Shown: piece after piece, positions 32,641 to 43,444 of the stretch
Position numbering within the stretch: position 1 is the first letter of the stretch
Layout of the letters: every line of letters begins with the position of its first letter
Assembly: GCF_000003815.2 (NCBI RefSeq)
Contig: NC_049987.1
Span: 5,288,116 to 5,352,115, forward strand
Direction: 5' to 3'
Origin: Branchiostoma floridae
Taxonomy: Eukaryota > Chordata > Leptocardii > Amphioxiformes > Branchiostomatidae
Length of the DNA stretch: 64,000 nt
The notes under the pieces: generated by a model
What the model saw: only the letters and a program-made list of their open reading frames with translations
Told to the model about the DNA's origin: nothing
Databases searched by the model: none
Position numbers and translations under genes: made by a program

Positions 32641-33744
32641 AAAAAAAATTAAAATAGGGGTCCCGTAACTAATGCATAAGTGTCTCGAACACATTAAGGG
32701 GAAGGGGTACTCCTAACAGCCCCTTGCGGGAATATACCCTGGTACATATAGATAAAGCACTACAACAAGGGTCTGAACAAACTAGTACTGTGCTGTATGT
32801 GGGAGTATGTGCATCAAGAATAGTGTATTTTTTATTTTTTTGGGGCTGACATATGCATGAGAGAAGTAGTCAATTAACTTTTGTTGTTGGACGTTCCTAG
32901 TCTTAGACTTAATTTTGACACTTGAAATGATCTTATCTCTTTTATCATGACATCCGGCGAATTGTTATTTTCTTCATCATAATTGATTATACGTGTGTAT
33001 TCACATCCTGCATACCATCGCTCTTACAGTTGGTGCTCAGCGCGGTAATTGATAACATGCCAGGCCATTCATTGTCAGGCTTTGCCAATGCAAAATTCAG
33101 TTCAACACGTAAGTCTTGTAACAAGCACATGAAAATGCTGATTAACAACCATTAAATGGTCACAAAAATTAAAAAATGACAGCTCATCTTTTGTTACCCC
33201 TTCCCTATATATCTCCTACTTGTTTATGCTTCACAATTAGGCGTAGTTTACCCATAGACAAGTCAGACATATTTTAATGACTCTCACTGAGTGTTTCTGG
33301 GAAGACCCTGACCTTTAGTTACGCACGTACGACAACTCCACAGAGGGATCTGATAACTGTTGTTGGCAGCGAGTACCATATCCTACCAGTAGTCTTCTGA
33401 GAAAGCAGGGTCGGTTATTCATGGTCTAGTAACAAGGAAACGAAAACCGTGCCCATATCGGGCCGAAGTTGGGTAAACAGTTCATACCTTGGTTTCCAGG
33501 GCCGAGCACTAGATATGTTTTCAAAAGCAACAGTAAGTCGCATGTTTGACTTGGATTGTTAAAAAACTGGCAAGCAATGTTCATCCAAGCCTGCTGTTTT
33601 TGTGTATGTATATGTTTTTTTTTCTAGTGGTGACAAAATCTGTGTTAGAATGACTTAAGTTTTTGAATAGCAACAAAATTCACCTGCTACAACCAAAGCA
33701 ACATATTCATTTACCTGGCAACTTGTGATTCTGCTTCTGTCAGT

Positions 33745-33937
33745 TACTGTAAATGCACAGGGATTTAATTCCGCGGTAACGGAAAAAGGGACTTTTCACG
33801 GTGGTTTTAAATTTGCGGTAGCACTATGTACTGTAGTCTCTTACTGCCATGGAGAAATGTTTGCGGTGATTTTAGGTTTGCAGTGAAGCAGTCACCGCGA
33901 ACATTAAACCACTGTGAAAGTTTCTGCATTTACAGTA
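33745..33937. mobile_element. MITE, TACTGTAAATGCA family, copy 1
   Basis: TACTGTAAATGCA is mirrored by TGCATTTACAGTA, with TA at both edges compatible with a TA target duplication. The interior carries CGCGGT/ACCGCG and GCGGTAGCA motifs shared with copies at 35072-35273 and 50086-50299. Non-coding. Confidence 0.88.
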
Positions 33938-33954
33938 CTACACAGTAGTGTGCG

Positions 33955-34185
33955 TACTCCATAATGGTTAATGGCCCTACCTCTGGATCAAGAAGCTGTG
34001 AGTTCGAATCCTAGCTGTGTCGGCTCGCTAACTTGACAGGCATGCTACTGGAAATGGTGACCATCCTTAGGACGGGACGTTAAGCCGTGGTTCACTGTTC
34101 ATTGTGCTTTTCAAAAAGAGCTACTACTACTTGAGTACTACTAGTAGGGGAATTTCCCCGGTACAATGAACCTGTAAATACTGTA
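33955..34185 (+). mobile_element. tRNA-derived SINE, second type
   Basis: Has a B box AGTTCGAATCC at 34001-34011 preceded by TGGTTAATGGCCC, and the tail GGACGGGACGTTAA resembles the GATAGGACGTTAA of the other SINEs. It ends in a CTACTACTA-rich stretch. It cannot fold as a functional tRNA in the A-box half. Confidence 0.6.
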
Positions 34186-34315
34186 CATATACTAGCGTTT
34201 GTCTTCTCTGTCGCAACCAGTGGAAGAGTAGCTCTTCTGTGAGTTAAACTGGATCAAAGTTTTATTTTTCCGTATCACACATTTAAATGGTATTGATCTT
34301 CTTACTTTACAGAAC

Positions 34316-35761
34316 ATGGGAACAGTTCCGCAGCCAATCAGGAGGAAGCTGGTGGTGGTGGGGGACGGCGCGTGCGGGAAAACGTGCCTGCTCATCGTCT
34401 TCAGAAATGATGAGTTCCCAGAAGTCTACATTCCAACTGTCTTCGAGAACTATGTAGCAGACATCGAAGTGGACGGAAAACAGGTAAGCTGAGATCTGAT
34501 TATATAAATAAATAAATAAATTATCACTCATACAACTAATTAGAATAAGCCATCTCACAATTCAAGGTGCATGTGCATTTGTGGTCTAATTATAATAAGG
34601 TCAGAGTTGAAGGTCCTTCACAAGTTCTCTGCCGGCCTGGAACTTTTTTACTAACTTAAGTATTCCATTCTACTGTTTACCATTTTGTACCTTCAGTGAG
34701 TTCTTTTTACTACCGCTGCTTAGCCCCTATGACATGGAGTACAATTATAAGCCGTCATAATTTCATACCTGGTGCCCTTTGATTGAATGTGAGAAAACCA
34801 CCGAAAACACCTAAAAGTAATTAAAACACAGCCATTTTTGTAGTCACATGGATTCTTCGTTTTTTTCCGATGGGCCTTCACATCTGACCTTACCCACAAT
34901 CCACTGTCGTACAGAAACTGTGAGATTGCTTACCTAATGAGTCATGTTGAGCGATATTAGATAAGAAAAATATGTAGAATCTTTTTTTCTTTATGATGTT
35001 AAACACTCCCACATTATACTGCATTGTACTATTTACCAGCAAGAGGGGTATAAAACATGATGATTATAGACTACTGTAAATGCAGAAACTTTTGCAGTGG
35101 TTTACCGTTTAATGCTCATGGTGGCTGCTTCACAGTAAACTAATGTGAATGTTTTTCCATGGCAGTAAGAGACTACATTGCATGGTGCCACCACAAACTT
35201 AAAACCACAGCAAAAAGTCCTTTTTACTGATGCCGCGAAATTGAATCCCTGCGAACTAAATGCATTTACAGTATATTGCTGATGATTGTCCCCTATTCAG
35301 CTAACTGTTTATACGTTTCATGTGCACAGGTTGAGCTTGCTCTGTGGGACACAGCTGGACAAGAAGACTACGACCGCCTGCGACCGCTCTCCTATGGTAC
35401 GTACGAGACTGACGTACTTCTCGTCTGCTTCGCTATCGACAACCGAGACAGCTTCGTCAACGTCGCCGACAAATGGGTACCGGAAATCAAGAACTACTGC
35501 CCCAAAGCACCTTTCCTATTGGTCGGGAACAAGAAGGACTTGAGAACGGATAAAGCTCGCAGGAAAGAGTTGGCGGAAATGAAGGAAGAGGTTATCTCGA
35601 CCGAGGAAGGGCTAGAGATGGCGAAGAAGGTCGGCGCTACCGCGTACATCGAGTGTTCGGCCAAGACGAGAGAGGGGGTTCGCGATGTCTTCGAGTCGGC
35701 CACTCGCGCAGCACTCCAGAAGAAAAAACAAAAGACTACTGCCTGTTGTGTATTAATGTAG
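34316..35761 (+). CDS. RHOA: RHOA-like small GTPase (2 coding exons: 34316-34483, 35330-35761)
   Basis: Rho-family GTP-binding switch that, in its family, acts at the plasma membrane on ROCK, formins and other effectors to control actin. Exon 1 encodes 56 residues and ends [14 protein letters not shown], a junction I recall from vertebrate RHOA. Exon 2 encodes 143, total 199 residues (human RHOA is 193). Seen: P-loop GDGACGKT (16-23), effector loop [22 protein letters not shown] with catalytic Gln67, NKKD (base specificity), ECSAKT, a Rho insert-like segment, and a polybasic KKKQK followed by CaaX CVLM. Odd: four extra N-terminal residues, and [11 protein letters not shown] where RHOA-type proteins have PLSYPDTD or PLSYPQTD, a net two-residue insertion with loss of Pro. 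The initiator follows acceptor TTTACAG by three bases. RHOA/B/C are not separable by eye. Confidence 0.95.
34484..35329 (+). other. Intron between the RHOA-like coding exons
   Basis: GTAAGC..TGCACAG, 846 bp. Contains the MITE at 35072-35273. Confidence 0.9.
35072..35273. mobile_element. MITE, TACTGTAAATGCA family, copy 2
   Basis: TACTGTAAATGCA on the left, TGCATTTACAGTA on the right. The interior is opposite in orientation to copy 1, with GTAAGAGACTACA and GTGGCTGCTTCACAG matching in reverse. It ends 57 bp before the coding exon of the GTPase. Confidence 0.85.
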
Positions 35762-35924
35762 CACTTGCCTAATCAACAGTTCGTAGGGTAGGTATAGAAT
35801 AGAATGCTGGTACTGTGGAATCTTCAGATAGAAGCTTTGTGTACACAAGGAAGCACTGACTGTTCTGTCTGTAACTATACCAATATAGATTATGTTTGCC
35901 CTTCCAAAGAAGCAACAACTAGTA

Positions 35925-36100
35925 CAGTAGAAGTCGGTTAATTGCACGCCCCATTTGCCAGCGTATTTCGTGCAATTATCCGGGTGGTACAGCAATGTGA
36001 AGTTGTATACAGCTTGAATGTACCAGTTTGGAAATTGGGGATTCTGTGCAATTAAAAGAAATGTGCAGCAATCCGTTGTGCAATTAACTGACTTCTACTG
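35925..36100. mobile_element. Tigger/pogo-like MITE (176 bp)
   Basis: CAGTAGAAGTCGGTTAATTG at the left is mirrored by CAATTAACTGACTTCTACTG at the right, flanked by TA on both sides. The CAGT start plus TA duplication fits Tc1/mariner (pogo-type) elements. It lies in the presumed 3' UTR of the RHOA-like gene. Confidence 0.85.
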
Positions 36101-36994
36101 TAGTTCACATCAAAATGCATCTTTTCTTCAACACTATGCCAACACTCTACTAGTAGTCAAAATAGGATAAAGTTTAAAAAAGTGTGTCATAAAAATATTA
36201 AAATAGAATAGAAAGCAGATCAACTAGGAAGACGAAGAGTCCTTGAATTTCTATTGTAAAAAGGAATTTGTATATTGGGATCGGAGTATGAGCTTTTGTA
36301 AATACCTGTTGTAAGCTGTGTATGTGTTTGCTATGTTACCTGCGGGAACAGGTAGATCTAAAAATTTTTTATACCTTTTTTGGCTGAAGTATAGGAAAGT
36401 TATGAAATTTGGAGAATAAACGTGCATCACAGCAATTGTGTGTTTGGTAGAGTACTTTACTTGGATTAACACAATATTAACTAGAGTTCCACGAACCCAT
36501 ACCTTTACCAAATTGTAAATCTTCATGTTGTCCAATGCTGCCATTGGTGAGAGGTCTTTTCAGACTAATCTCCAGGCAGATTTACTGGTGGCAAAAGATA
36601 GTATCAAAGCTGACAAAGGGGTATAACCTACTCTCCAAGCAGAGGTTAGGCTAGTTTTTTTTTCAGTCGTTTTTATCGGGCTTTCTATTTTGTATTGTAA
36701 CAAGTAACATTGAGTCAGAATTCTGGAAACCTAAGTCAGAATTCTCCAAAATTCTGGGAACCTAAAGCCTCCAGAAGCTTTTTTTCTTGGAGACATTTGG
36801 TTGCAATCTACATGTTAATTACCTTTTAATAGACCATAGTTGCAAATCTTAATTCATTTGTCTAATCGTTTTTCAAATGATTAAGGTTTGTCTGGATTTA
36901 ATCTGGAAGTCCAAAATTAACCTGGAGGGTGTTTCAGGCATTCCCGAGTTGTTGTGTTTATAGATATATACATGTATATAGACCCGTAAAAAAA

Positions 36995-37032
36995 AATAAA
37001 GAATCCAGAAATGGTTGTGCTATGACAATAAA
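36995..37032 (+). terminator. Candidate polyadenylation signals of the RHOA-like gene
   Basis: AATAAA at 36995-37000 and 37027-37032 lie about 1.25 kb after the stop codon and 410 bp before the next gene. An earlier AATAAA at about 36414 is also possible. Usage cannot be told from sequence. Confidence 0.35.
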
Positions 37033-37442
37033 GTTAATATGAAAGTGAATTATAGTAGGAATGTTGATTCCATCATAAGGATGAATTCTGCATGCACACC
37101 ATTTTTTGTTCTTCTAAAAAAAGTTTTGGACCAAAGTACAGTAACCAAACTATCAAACTATAAATCACACAAACTGAGCAAATGTATGTCATGAATTTGG
37201 TAAACCTTCCTGACCACTTTAATAGATTTCACAATAAAGGCAACTTTTTTAATTTTTTCTTTTGCCCAATTTGTTTCCGCACGCTCGCATCAGTTTTGGA
37301 GTTCCCATGAACTGCATGAAATCTATCTAGTAGTCAAATCAATGTGGCCTAAATCCCGCGAGACTCTGCGAGATGTGAGTGAGAGCACCTATAGCTCCGG
37401 GAAACAGGCATTTTTACTCAAAAGAGAAATAGAAGGACAATA

Positions 37443-40400
37443 ATGGCACAGAAACAAGACGACGCAGAGGCAGAAGAGTACGAGGAAATTGAGGATGAAT
37501 CCCTGGTGCTTGTGGAGCTGACAGGAATCATCGACTCGGACTTTTTACGTACAGGCTCGGGACAGTGCAAGTTTGTGGGCATCGACAGCGAGCAGCCGGT
37601 CTTACAGATGGATAGGTGATTGATTTTATTACCTTTGCCAGAATGGCTAAGGTTATGTTTTAGGCTTGTGAGTCTGTGTGTGTGTCTGTGTGTGTGTTAA
37701 CAGCATAACTCGAGAAGCCTTTGATGTATCCCGATTATATTTGGTAGGTGGGTAGGGGTCGGGAAAACGAAGGTAAGGTTCGATAATGGGCCCCCTAGCG
37801 GCTTGCTAAGGTACTGCAGCAGAACCTCAATTTTTGATATCTCCTGTTCTGGACATGCTGTGATCATGATTTTCGAGTGGTAGATAGCCCTCGAGGCAGA
37901 GAGTAAGTGCTGGGAGTTTGGGCCCCCTAGCGGCTTTTTTGGAACTGCAGGCGCCGGTTTCCTTTCAAACTTTGGACGAGAATAACTCTACAACGTGTTG
38001 ACGAATCGTCATGATTTTTGGTATGTAGATACTCTCATGTCCCTAATAAACATACCTTCCGGAATAAACATACCCCCCGGACAAATCTTCAAAATCTAAT
38101 AAACATACCCCCCGGAATAAACATACCCCCCGGAAAATGACCAAATTGACATGTAGACTGTGTCCATGCTACTTCTGTTCAAGGGAAAGAAGATAATAAG
38201 CAGGTAGGTTATTTTTATTTACTTATACCTGATCACCAAATCAGTTAAATATAGCTGTATGAATAATGAATATTGACTAACTATAGATATCTTATTCAAA
38301 TTATAATATTTTCTCAATTTTCTAATGAAAGGTATACAGACTCCTAACCGGGGGCCAACAGTGCTTTCAAATTCAACAAGTGAAAATTTACATGATACAT
38401 GAATTTTCTACTCAGAACTTGAAGCAAGTAATCAATAAATATTTTTGTACATTACTTAAAATTACTGGCATATCAATAAAATCATTATAAATATAGCTCC
38501 AAGTACTCAACCATATATGTTTTAGACATAACCATCAATTAAAACACACATCAACACTCCCAAAATGGACATAAACTGTTCACAAAGTTTTTGTGAGAGC
38601 TCGTCTGTGAAGTAGCCCAGCATTCAGGCCACAATTACTAAATATGTTACAGATTATATTTTGACACTAGAAACCGCTAAAATTAGAAAATTTTCTGATT
38701 ATTTCTGAAATTCAACACTCTGAAAATATATATGACATTTTGTGCCCATCATTACACCGAAATAAAATCATTTTCACCCGTTTACGGCCTCATTTTAGTG
38801 ATTCGAATCTGCCGCGCAACAGGGTGCTAGCTTTACTGTCAGTGCGTGTTATTCCTGGCAGCCATGTTGGATCAGTTTCGGGTCTTTTTCTTCAAGTTTA
38901 AAGCTATTTTTACCGACGGATTTCTGCTGTTTTTGGAGAATTTGCGGCCCCAAAACTCACATTACAAGGGAAAGAAGGTTCTAATTGTTGTTTCTTATGT
39001 GAAGGAATTATTCGTCCGCCCCGTTGACGCTGCCGATAGCGCATGGAACCACATGGTCGGAAATATACTGTACCTGTACATGCTAAAATTATGTGATCAG
39101 TGTGTTCATTTACGATGTAAATAGAGACTGTAAAAGTTGTTTATATAAAAAATTGTGCTTCAAAACGTCAGTGTGGCGGCTTATTTTCCCAATAATAACA
39201 TTTATTTTGTACATTCATAGCGAAATCGACCGATATTTTACATAATCGCTAGGATGTTTGGGTCACAGTGGAGGGGAAATCCGAGCCGCTTCGGCCAAAA
39301 ATAGTGAATTTTGAGCAAAAATACCGCGGACATATGGACAGAAAACCCCAAACTTTTTATTATGCGGTTGTCCCTGGTTAGCAAAGCCCCAATTTTCAAA
39401 AAAATAATAAACGTACCGTCCCAAATAAGAACGTACCGGGTGGAATTTTCCTGGGAAAAAAATAAACGTCCCGGTACGTTTATTAGGGACATGAGAGTAG
39501 AATGAGTGATGACTTACATAATGGTATACTAATTATGCAAATCAACAGGTAATTTGCATAATTAATAAGGAAAATTTATAAAACCACTGCATTCCATGAT
39601 AGGACTTTAAAACTTGTCCCATATGTAGCTGGGAAGGAGAGAAATGTCGATAGATATCAATTATGCAAATGATGGCCTCATTTGCATAATTAATGAGAAA
39701 ATATGAACATGTTGGCGGATCATCATGCTTTTTGGTATGTAGGTAGCGTAAGTGAAGACCTACATAATGAGATACCAATTATGCTAATCAACAGCTAATT
39801 TACATAATTAATGAGGATATTTATAAATTCACTACATTCCATGATAGGACTTGTCACATATGTAGCTGAGAAAGAGAGAAATGTCAATACATATTTACCA
39901 TGCAAATGATGATCTCATTTGCATAATTAATGAGAAAATATGAACGTGTTGACGGATCGTCATGATTTTTGGCATGTAATATAATGTGATACTTATTATG
40001 CAAATTAACAGCTAATTTGCATAATTGATTAGGAAATGTTCATGAATCCACTGTATTCCATTATAGTACTTTCATCAAAGTTGTCACATATGTAACTGAG
40101 AAAGAGGGAAGAGAGTAAGAGGTGTATTTAAAGACTTTGAAAAAGAATAAGTCAAGAATGGATCATCATGATTTTTGGTATGCTAATAGCTTAAGTAATG
40201 CTTGCTACAATTTGATATCAATTAATTGTAACTTGGGATCTAATTTGCATAATCAATGCCGAAATTTTATAAACCAACTACAAGCATATAATTATAAAGA
40301 AAATGAAATGAGTAACGCATTTGTCTACAGACATCATTCTGCATAACAAACCTGGTTTATTTGGCAAAGGTATGTGTTCGTGGAACTCTAGTTATCAATC

Positions 40401-42106
40401 CATTGATCAGTATTGATGTAATAACATTGTTATTTTGTTGATTGATGTATCTTCAGGTACATCTTCACAGGTGAATATGAGGAGACAGTTTAACAACTGA
40501 GAAACATGTGTCTTACAGATAAACTTTCACCCTGAGGCTGATGCTTTTATCTTAAGATGTTGATGTACAGGAACTCCTTAACATCTACAGTCACACCTGT
40601 CTATAGCGGCCACTCAAGGGACTGGAGAAAAATGGTCACTATAGACAGGTGGCCACTGTAGAGAAAATGTTGTTCAATTGACCATGAGCAAGCTACACAT
40701 GATTTCAGTTCCCACTAATCTTTCTCACCAAATAACATTGTCTTGCTTGACTTGCACTTAAATGCTCAAGGCATGCATACCTTCTGCTACTGCCAAAATG
40801 ACCCTGTCAAGAACTCCAAATCCTCGCAAACTACAATTTCAAACTCGGTGCAGAGTGACATAAGGCTGCAGTATGGTTGCAATATGCAGTGTTTCTGTGT
40901 CAACGGGACCGGAAATCTTGTGGCCGTGGCCGCATTGGACAGGTGGCCGCTTAGCCTATTTCTTAGTCATTACGAATCCAAGGGACCGACAAAAAGTGGC
41001 CACTATGGCCAGGTGGCTGCTATGCAAAGGTGGCCGCTAATACAGGTTTGACTGTACTTACATGTATCTTCATCTTCAGGTACATCTTCGCAGGTGAATA
41101 TGAGGACACAGTTGGCACCTGTGTAATGTTTGAGGAGGGGAGTCTGGATGAGGAGGAGGGAGATACCCAGCTGGCATACATGTGCCACACGGCCAAGAAA
41201 CTAAACATGACAAGGTAGTCTTTCTATAATGTTGTTCTCAACGAACTCTGAACTAATTTGTTCCAAGAATAGCTTATACAGTTAGGAAATTTGTTTAAAA
41301 TGAAGTACATAACTTAACTGATTTTTAAAATATGTGTAATCATAGTTGATCTATTTACCCAATCATAGTTAATCTATTTACCCAGGAGAAAGAAATCAGT
41401 GAAAATTCATTTTACTTTCATTTTACATGAACATGGATGTATAGTTTTGGGCCCATTTGGGTGTCTGCACCAAGCATGCAATTCCAGTGCAATATCTGCA
41501 ACATTTTGAGTGATTGCAGTAAAACTTGGCATGTGTGTAAGGTGTTGGGCTCCTGATGATCAAGGGCTTCTGGTGACCAACCTTGGTACTGCAGCAGAAT
41601 TATTTTTCTTCCATTTTTTAAAAATCTTTGGTCCTGAACATGCTATGGTCCTGAGGGAATAATTACATTCGTTAAAGATTGTGATAGTGTTGTGTAAACC
41701 ATTGCAAAACATATCAAAGTTTGAAAGCAAATTTGCCCGGATTCTTGTCCACAGATCGTTCCTCACAAGCAAAAACGATGACACAGACGCCATGTCGTTT
41801 CTACGGGAGGACAATCCGTACCACCGGCGAGCGCTGAAGATCGCCTCCTCCTGCACCTTACATGTCAAACCTGACAAGTCTGCCAGCGAGGGGACCACAT
41901 CAGACGGGAGAGAGGTACCCAGCAGTGGTGAGAAGCCGAGGGAAGGCACTGAAGATGTGGAGATGATAGAAGATGTTGGAACTGAGAAATTGAAACATGT
42001 AGAAAGTCATGTAAAAGACAGTCATGATACAATAGGTGATGAGACACAACCAGAGGAAGAAACAGTTAATGTAGAAAAAGAGCAAGAAAATTCCTCAGAT
42101 AGATAA
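37443..42106 (+). CDS. GTF3C6: General transcription factor IIIC subunit 6 (3 coding exons: 37443-37615, 41080-41214, 41755-42106)
   Basis: Subunit of TFIIIC, which recognises tRNA-type promoters for RNA polymerase III. The assembled protein is 219 residues (human about 213). Exon 1 gives an acidic start and LVLVELTGIIDSDFLRTG, then CKFVGIDSEQPVLQMDR. Exon 2 reads YIFAGEYEDTVGTCVMFEEG and YMCHTAKKLNMTR. This is the conserved triple-barrel-type core of the family: VELSGIIDSDF, FAGEYEDT.GTCV.FEE, Y.CHT.KKL.MTR. Exon 3 is a low-complexity acidic tail ending NSSDR. Both introns are phase 2 (AG|G and AG|A) with GT-AG ends: donor GTGATT, acceptor CTTCAG; donor GTAGTC, acceptor CCACAG. A broken copy of the start of exon 2 lies at 40453-40500. 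Intron 1 is about 3.5 kb, filled by repeats. Confidence 0.93.
37620..38030 (+). repeat. Dispersed repeat in GTF3C6 intron 1
   Basis: ATTACCTTTGCCAGAATGGC and AAGGTTATG.. followed by a TGTG-rich stretch recurs near 14675-14705 (TACCTTCGCCAGAATGGCAA) and partly near 7500-7570. Its right side (ACGAATCGTCATGATTTTTG) matches units of the tandem array at 39499-40300, so it joins that array, which is split by the transposon at 38031. Confidence 0.65.
38031..39498. mobile_element. 1.47-kb inverted-repeat transposon in GTF3C6 intron 1
   Basis: ACTCTCATGTCCCTAATAAA on the left is mirrored by TTTATTAGGGACATGAGAGT on the right, continuing into ACGTACCGGG-like inner arms. It interrupts a tandem array: GGTATGTAGAT precedes and AGAATGAGTGATGACTTACA follows, both array-type. 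Internal repeats of AATAAACATACCCCCCGG flank the left arm. An internal frame (38846-39124, 92 residues) has no recognised transposase motif, so the element is probably non-autonomous. Target duplication is unclear. Confidence 0.8.
39499..40300 (+). repeat. Degenerate tandem array, about 220-240 bp units
   Basis: The block GATACCAATTATGC(A/T)AATCAACAG recurs near 39530, 39770 and 39990. Each is followed by TTTGCATAATTAATGAG, a CATTCCATGATAGGACTT block, CATATGTAGCTGAGAAAGAG, and TCATGATTTTTGGTATG. About three and a half units. Confidence 0.8.
40453..40500 (+). pseudogene. Decayed duplicate of GTF3C6 exon 2 start
   Basis: ATCTTCAGGTACATCTTCAC and AGGTGAATATGAGGAGACAG match the acceptor and first codons of the true exon 2 at 41074-41115. 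After GGAGACAGTTT the copy reads TAA and diverges. It retains an acceptor-like CTTCAG but cannot encode the exon; inclusion would truncate the protein after about eight residues (YIFTGEYEETV). Confidence 0.8.
40588..41054. mobile_element. Tigger/pogo-like MITE (about 467 bp)
   Basis: CAGTCACACCTGTCTATAGC and GGCCACT on the left against AGTGGCC..GCTAATACAGGTTTGACTG on the right, flanked by TA. Several internal GGTGGCCGCT units are present. It ends 25 bp before GTF3C6 exon 2. A fragment of the interior (CTCCAAATCCTCGCAAACTA) recurs at 60806-60895. Confidence 0.85.
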
Positions 42107-42597
42107 TACTATTATAACATATTTATCATAATGTTATATGTGTGTGGATGTGCTAGATAAAATCCAGTTGTCAACGTAATGAGTGAACAAAATCATGTGT
42201 GTTGTTCACACATAAACTCTCCCATTTGTATTCAGACAATGCCTATATTGTTACATAAAAATGTAAAAAGTTCATCTGTGCCAGTTACAGAAATGATTTT
42301 AGTCACACCAAGGAGGTTAAAGAATGATTATACACCATTACCATATCAAGCATTTTTAACCCTTGGCTTAAAGATAAAACATAATGCCATTGCCATTACA
42401 ATTACATTGAAAAAAAAATATAGAAATGTTATCATTGTATGTCAAAAGATGTCTGCATTGACATTTATACGAGTATAAAATTCTACAGCAAAACTAGATT
42501 GTTCAACATTTGTATTTGATACAACATCGTACATCAAAATCATATCATAGCCCTGATTGCACATCATAGCACAAGATTGTTTATACATGTACAACCA

Positions 42598-42603
42598 ATA
42601 AAA
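42598..42603 (+). terminator. Candidate polyadenylation signal of GTF3C6
   Basis: AATAAA about 490 bp after the stop codon, in an AT-rich 3' region. Confidence 0.4.
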
Positions 42604-43220
42604 TAACAAAACACCAAGTTAAGTAACAAATAAATACCACCGAACTTTAAGAAAGCCTGCATGTTCAAGTTAAACACAAAAATATAGCTTCCTTGAAACA
42701 AGGATATATATGTCAACTCATTTTCCTAAGGTCAAGGAATACACAAACTTTTGTATGTTCAAAATATACATCTCACTTGTAACAAAAAATACATATGTAA
42801 CTTTGTAAGCAAATATAGTTTGATGAAGGTGCGGGTTGATACATGACAACATCAGCGCATAAAACTGAGATTTTTCTTTTGATCAACATAATAGAATACA
42901 ACACGGTGTATTCCGTATTACCCGAGGTACCAGCCCGACCGCGGGTCAGATCGCCAAATCAGGTATTCGAACTTTCGATGGCGCTGCACTCGGCCCGTTC
43001 GAAACAGTTCGATTTATTCAAATGGAGCCCATGTGATACGACTTTCGAACCTGTGTGATACGGGAGTTATGGCCCGGTTCGGAACAACCGTATCGAACGT
43101 TTTCGCGTCACAGGTATGACATAAAATGAGTTATTTAAAAAGGCTTCTATGTAACATTTAGCACACATTCCTCTGTGCTAATATTCCCATCACCTAGCTA
43201 ACTATATTTCGCCACACCAA
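42604..43220. other. Short intergenic region between convergent genes
   Basis: GTF3C6 (plus) and the folate-receptor-like gene (minus) converge here. The stretch 42900-43110 has imperfect foldback pieces (GTATCGAACG, GTATTCGAAC, TCGAAACAGTTCGA) suggestive of an old MITE. No gene. Confidence 0.4.
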
Positions 43221-43226
43221 TTTATT
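43221..43226 (-). terminator. Candidate polyadenylation signal of the folate-receptor-like gene
   Basis: TTTATT on the plus strand (AATAAA on the minus), about 220 bp past the stop codon. Confidence 0.4.
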
Positions 43227-43444
43227 TGCATGTTTACCAGACATATCTTGAAAAGAAATCAAGACAAAAACAACAACACTGAAAGGAAAACTTAAACCTA
43301 CCTATACTAACTCCCTGAAACTTTTTTTACATTGACCTGACAGAAACTGTGTGTACCAAAGCACACTGTTTTCCTTGATTTAGTTCATTTTCTAGCTCAG
43401 CTTTTTAAACTAATAGCAAAAAAAATCAAATTTGTGAGTAAATA

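Larger units (their letters stand above)
31040..34312 (+). other. Predicted first intron of the RHOA-like gene
   Basis: Holds a tRNA-like direct repeat (32553-32640), a MITE (33745-33937) and a SINE (33955-34185). No coding exon recognised; short frames such as 31222-31506 have no support. Confidence 0.5.
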
